Shown here piece after piece: positions 59,901-64,000 of a stretch of DNA of 64,000 bases; the stretch's first letter is position 1; the number at the start of each line of letters is the position of its first letter. The translations under genes and the position numbers were made by a program. Source of the DNA: Lepidodermella squamata (lineage: Eukaryota > Gastrotricha). The DNA lies in the NCBI GenBank assembly GCA_047495785.1, contig JBLDXI010000033.1, forward strand, positions 2,170,001 to 2,234,000, in the 5' to 3' direction. A model generated the notes under the pieces. The model did no database searches, was not told the DNA's origin, and was given only the letters and a program-made list of their open reading frames with translations.

Positions 59901-62189
59901 CCTACGACACCCAGAGCCACTTCTGCCGATTCATTGGACACTGCTCGCAGCAACAAGTCTTCAAGAAACGTAAGTTCCCTCCAGTTTATAATTGCCTCAA
60001 GATTCCACCTTGAAAATTTTAGTCTTTGGCTCCGCTGGTTTGCCCGACTTCCTTGGCCTTCTCCACCTGCTGCTCGGTGGTCTTGCCGGCAACCGCTTCG
60101 GTATGGCTCCCCCAGCTATGGGCCACCATCACCACCACGGCATGCAAGGTATGCAAGGTATGCAAGGTATGCCAGGCATGCCCGGACTCGCTGGTATGGC
60201 TGGTCTTCCCGGTTTCGGCCCTGGCCCAATGTACCCCGGCTTCCCTCTGGCCCCGCAGCGCAAGGAATACTTCACCTCATCGGAAGAGCGTATGGTGAGC
60301 CGCAGCCGGCATCACGCCCATGACCGTGACCGTTCCAAGTCGACTGAGCGCCGCCTGTTGCACGGCTTCGAACGCCTCGACGGTGACTGCCAAGGTGCCC
60401 TTCTTGACAACAAGGTCTACGAACTGGACATTTTCGACTGCGCCAAGAAGTGCTACCGCCGGCCCGACTGTGCTGGTTTCTCGTTCAACCTCTACGTTTC
60501 ATCGCCTCAAGAGTGCTACCTGAAGGCTGAAAGTTGCTCGGCCCCGATGCAATCCAGCGTGTGGGTGTTCTACCGCAAAAGTGAGTTCCTTACCCTGACG
60601 GCCTGTAGCCATGACCCCGCCCGCCGGTTTTTTAATTTTTGTAGTTGAATTCAGTAGTCTTTTTGATGAACTCCTTGTTAAATATGTGTTTTTTTGCTTT
60701 TTTCTCGATCGTCTAACCCAAATTTCCCTGAAATTCTCTCTCTGATCACTAAAAACAAACAACTAAAACCCCAAAGCCCCCAAAGTGCACTCATCGGAAG
60801 CTGGCGATCGCCGCCGTGGCGGATCGCGCCGTCCGCCCGTGCCGCCACAAGCCGGGCCCGGCAACAGCACGGTGCCAACGCCCATCAACTGGCGCTCGCG
60901 CCGGCCCAACCCACCACCGCATCTACCGCCATTTTCTGTCGATGTCGTAACAGGTACTAAACATCATATGATTGCGTCGGTTCGAGGCGCTAGCCACGAC
61001 GCTGCCATGCCGCAAGACTCGCAGGCCGTCGACGCGCTAACGGCTCCAACTAGTGCTAGCGAGGCCGCAGCTGACGACGGACTAGCCGCGTCCGGGCCCT
61101 CGGCGTCGAGCTTATTCGACGCTATAGATGACTCGCAGTTGTCGCGAGCTAGTAGCTCGAACACTAACAAGAAAACAGCCGCTGCTGCTTCCTCGCCGCC
61201 TAACCAACCCTCGGCTAGACACGCTAGATTGAGTCAGCTGCGCAACCAGCCGCAACGCGAGCAGTTCATGGTGCGAACCCGATCGATCAAGCCCGCGTCC
61301 GGCAAGGCCAAGCAGACCGTCAAAGCCCGCGCTCGCTCGACGCAGCCGACACTACCGAGTACTACACCTTTATACAATTACTATTCCGTGTCGGTTTCCA
61401 CCTCTACTCTACCTTCTGTACCTTCTACTACCACGAGTCAGCAGTTTTATTTAATTTGATAATATTAACGCTTGTTTTTTCTGTGTCTTGTTATTTATTG
61501 CTGCCGCTGCTGCTTTGTTCATCGTCGCACCAAACCTAGTTGGTGAACTAGTAGAAATGCCCGTCATGCCGCCTGCTACTAACTCTTGCTTTGAGAACAT
61601 CGGCGACCCGTCGTCGGAGCGGCCGTTCAAGGCCAACGCCGCGTCGTCGCTCGAAGCCGACGACCCAAAGCCGCTGCCTGGGCCTGTTGTAATACAGGCC
61701 AAGAGCAGCGCAACTAGTCCCACACCGCTTTCAGGTAGACATGCTTCTTAGCCCAGCTTTGGTCTTGGTGTTAGTTTCAACGTTGTCGATCTCTGACGAC
61801 TGAAAATCGGCTCTTGTTTTTTATCAATGTTGCGATTTGAATTCACAGAGGATCGCGCCCTCGAGTACTACACCCCGGTCGCCGGAAACTGCCCTGGTAA
61901 CGTCATCGAATCCCTCGATATTACTCTCCTCAAGTGCGCTGCTCGGTGCCTGCGCCACAACGAATGCCTCGGCTTCGCGTTCGATCAAGTAATTTTTTAT
62001 TAATTAAACACAACCCGATGTAACCTCCCGTTTATCACCATCAGGCCGCCACCCGATGCCATATCAAATCGATCAAGTGTGATCGTCCTGAAGCTAGCGC
62101 ACCTGTAAGTTGATGAAATTCGATGATGAAACATTCATTCAAATTGTTCCCAATGTTAGGGTGTCGTTTACTATCAACGCCGAATGTAA
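56974..62189 (+). CDS. secreted PAN/Apple-domain protein with six PAN domains (paralogue G)
   Basis: Twelve exons: 56974-57052, 57203-57592, 57988-58167, 58308-58619, 58829-59131, 59184-59969, 60023-60580, 60786-61436, 61540-61734, 61849-61988, 62045-62104 and 62160-62189, 1227 residues. A signal peptide (MAGFRRMVLGVAILSIVVI) leads to six PAN modules (about residues 78-152, 345-420, 515-590, 625-683, 795-868 and 1155-1227) with Ser/Ala/Pro-rich linkers. The last four modules match the minus-strand paralogue F closely (for example YEEIVGYCSDSPIGNAL, STYDQICDSDKQFK, LLDNKVYELDIFDCAKKC). The first nine introns are all phase 1, so exons 3, 4, 8 and 9, which code only linkers, could be skipped without frame change. 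A Met-Gln-Gly repeat lies at 60,138-60,180. Exons 3, 4, 8 and 9 are the least certain parts of the model. Confidence 0.82.
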
Positions 62190-63200
62190 ACGCAATTAAT
62201 CAACAACTCCGTTCTTCATTCACATCGTCGAGTGCCTTCCTTCATCTACTACGTTGGAAAAAGAGACATTTTTTTCGTAGAAATTTTATTCTCTCATTTA
62301 TATAATAGCAATCTAGTTTTATAAATCGCTATTACCCCGCCTGGTTCTGTGGCTACTGGTTGATTTATTCGAATTGATGGCTCGGCTTTTCGTGAAATTT
62401 TTTGATTTTCGAGCTACGCCTTTCAATTGTTTTAGTCAACAAGTGGCCGATATGACAGTGGCAAAAAATTCAACCGAAATGTCTTTTATGTGGGCTTGGC
62501 TGTTTTTCGACGGCGAAAAACGTTAATTTATTGCAAAGTTTTCGCGCAATGATCTCAACTTTGTGCAATAGTCTGACTCAATAATTGTTCTCATCCATGG
62601 TCATTTGCTTCAAAAAATTCATCTATCGAGCTATTACTACTCATCATGTGATTATTGTGCTCATTTATCGGCTGTCGAATTTGCAACAAGTTCAAAGCCT
62701 GCCTTTGTTCTACTATATCTGAATTTGCTCCAATGACATCTGCGAACTGCGCTTTTCACGTTTTTTAAACAAGTTATACGCGCTCAGAAAATCTGCTCAT
62801 TTTTATGTGTTGTCGAGAGATGCGATCCCTTTTTCGGAATTTAATGCAAGAAAAAGCTCGCATCTATAAAAAAATTATAGTAAATTCAAGTGTTGTGTGC
62901 GTTTTACTCTTATGATATATCTATATAACGGATTGTATATCGATTGATTGATTATTTACTATTTAAATTTTTATTTAAAACAATGCAATAATGTTAATTA
63001 TTGTCATAATTACGTACTTGAGCTATATAAAATATGGCGTTGATAAAACAAAATAAAAGTGTCGTTGCAAAATATCTATCGACTTTTACTCATGAGTCAA
63101 ATTAAAAAATTCAAATTTTCCAATGAAAGCATGAACTTTATTAGAACTAAAAGCTCACTTTAACACTTTGAGGCAACTTTTGCATAAATGTATCTGTTTG
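62190..63200. other. intergenic, 3' of PAN gene G
   Basis: Very AT-rich, no gene or repeat recognised. Confidence 0.4.
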
Positions 63201-63662
63201 CTAGAAATTGAAGGAGCCGGTTAATAGCAACAGGCTAGCAACAGCGACTATGAGTTTGATGTTTGAAACTTTAGTAAAGGAGGCATTGCAAAAATCTGTT
63301 TGGCAGCACCGGCATTCGTTGATTATTTCGAAATTTTTCTTGAAATTGCGCTCAGCGTCCCGGCGTAAACTTCGGCATGACTCATCGCACAGCCAAATGG
63401 ATGACGAAGCTGAGAAGCATGTGTACAGCGGCAACGGGGGTGGTAGAGCGGCTGATGAATGCGACGGGCTTCGGCTGGTTCGGACAACGCGGCAAACGCT
63501 ACAACCGCGCATTTCCAACTTGTGAAAAGGACCCTGTTGGTTGGTGCCAATGTAGCACATAATGCCGCTGTGTTTGGTTGGAGATGCGGGGCTAAGGTGG
63601 CTGAAAATCAGCGCCGAAAGGAGTAGGATATCGCAAATCCCTCTAGATTTTAGCTTGCTCAT
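63201..63662 (-). CDS. Ly6/three-finger-like protein, probably GPI-anchored
   Basis: A single open frame of 153 residues on minus. A signal peptide (ILLLSALIFSHLSPAS region) is followed by a cysteine-rich domain beginning CYIGTNQQG and ending CRCCQTDFCN, the CC...D.CN ending that marks Ly6/uPAR and related nematode three-finger proteins. The C-terminus is hydrophobic (IKLIVAVASLLLLTGSFNF), as for GPI attachment. The domain is slightly long because of a Ser/Pro-rich loop (SPSHSSAALPPPLP). Role unknown; relatives modulate receptors or adhesion at the cell surface. An unrecognised intron inside the loop cannot be excluded. Confidence 0.65.
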   Translation of the reverse strand: MSKLKSRGICDILLLSALIFSHLSPASPTKHSGIMCYIGTNQQGPFHKLEMRGCSVCRVVRTSRSPSHSSAALPPPLPLYTCFSASSSIWLCDESCRSLRRDAERNFKKNFEIINECRCCQTDFCNASFTKVSNIKLIVAVASLLLLTGSFNF

Positions 63663-64000
63663 TTAGGATCAAGAATCAGCATTACTTCTACCGCTTTTCG
63701 CGACGATTAAAGCGATAGACGATATGAAACTGTTTCTTGTATAGGAGAGAAAGTGGAAAGATGTCCCGAATTATTCAAGCAGTAATGCGATAACAACGCA
63801 TGTTCGGCAGCAGACACTAAGATTTTATTGCGCGCCGATCGATAGCGAGGGCGTTTTTTGTTAAAACTCGCGTTATTATCGCAAAAATGATACTTACTGG
63901 TAAAAATAGCGATGATTACTGCCCTCATCATGTCATCTTATCAATAACAGCGCCTGGATACTCATTCGGCGGTGCATGAATATTTTGTCATGGTATAGCC
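63663..64000. other. upstream region of the Ly6-like gene, window end
   Basis: No gene supported. TTATC/GATA-like words occur near 63,935-63,945. Confidence 0.3.

Noticed and set aside
60138-60182. Short tandem repeat as a satellite or CRISPR-like array
   Set aside because: It is a nine-base in-frame repeat coding Met-Gln-Gly within PAN gene G.
1-64000. CRISPR array, bacterial operon or prophage
   Set aside because: Spliced eukaryotic genes throughout; no spaced direct repeats of CRISPR type and no phage genes.

Overview
The window looks like nuclear DNA of a compact animal genome, most probably a nematode. The support is short introns (mostly 47-80 bp) with a T-rich TTTTCAG-type acceptor, several start codons sitting 8-25 bases after an orphan TTTCAG/TTTTAG (candidate spliced-leader acceptors), head-to-tail genes 58-165 bp apart that look like operons, and a gene content of divergent Cys-loop channels, PAN/Apple extracellular proteins, a GATA-flanked C-type lectin and F-box/ankyrin proteins. 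Another ecdysozoan such as a tardigrade cannot be excluded from sequence alone. All gene models were built by hand from reading frames, splice sites and phase agreement. No database search was possible.

Layout. 1-10.4 kb: EBP2 (ribosome biogenesis), a convergent lectin/secreted-protein pair on the minus strand with a GATA-site promoter, a large all-ankyrin protein and a convergent beta-1,4-galactosyltransferase-like enzyme. 10.4-15.4 kb: gene-poor, with a 408-bp near-perfect foldback element, decayed coding fragments and an unidentified reading frame with one in-frame TGA. 15.4-19.3 kb: a long small-heat-shock protein whose N-terminus is an array of four-residue repeats, then an F-box/ankyrin gene. 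20-24.3 kb: three tandem Cys-loop receptor subunits. 24.9-33.9 kb: two tandem SWI/SNF ATPases (Brahma type), neither showing a bromodomain. 34.1-41 kb: eIF3h and AGXT2 on minus, then an NME6-type kinase and an RNF144-type RBR ligase on plus as a likely operon. 42-62 kb: three large secreted PAN-domain proteins. One of them combines DOMON, six PAN and Kunitz domains, and the other two are an inverted paralogous pair. 63.2-63.7 kb: a Ly6-like GPI-anchored protein.

How the genes relate. The strongest local themes are tandem or inverted duplication (channels, Brahma ATPases, PAN proteins) and extracellular-matrix or surface proteins (PAN cluster, lectin, Ly6, galactosyltransferase). The two most unusual items are the tetrapeptide-array small heat-shock protein at 15.47-16.87 kb and the PAN cluster, in which one member has all-phase-1 internal cassette exons. 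Coordinates of multi-exon genes run from start codon to stop codon; exon limits are given in the evidence.
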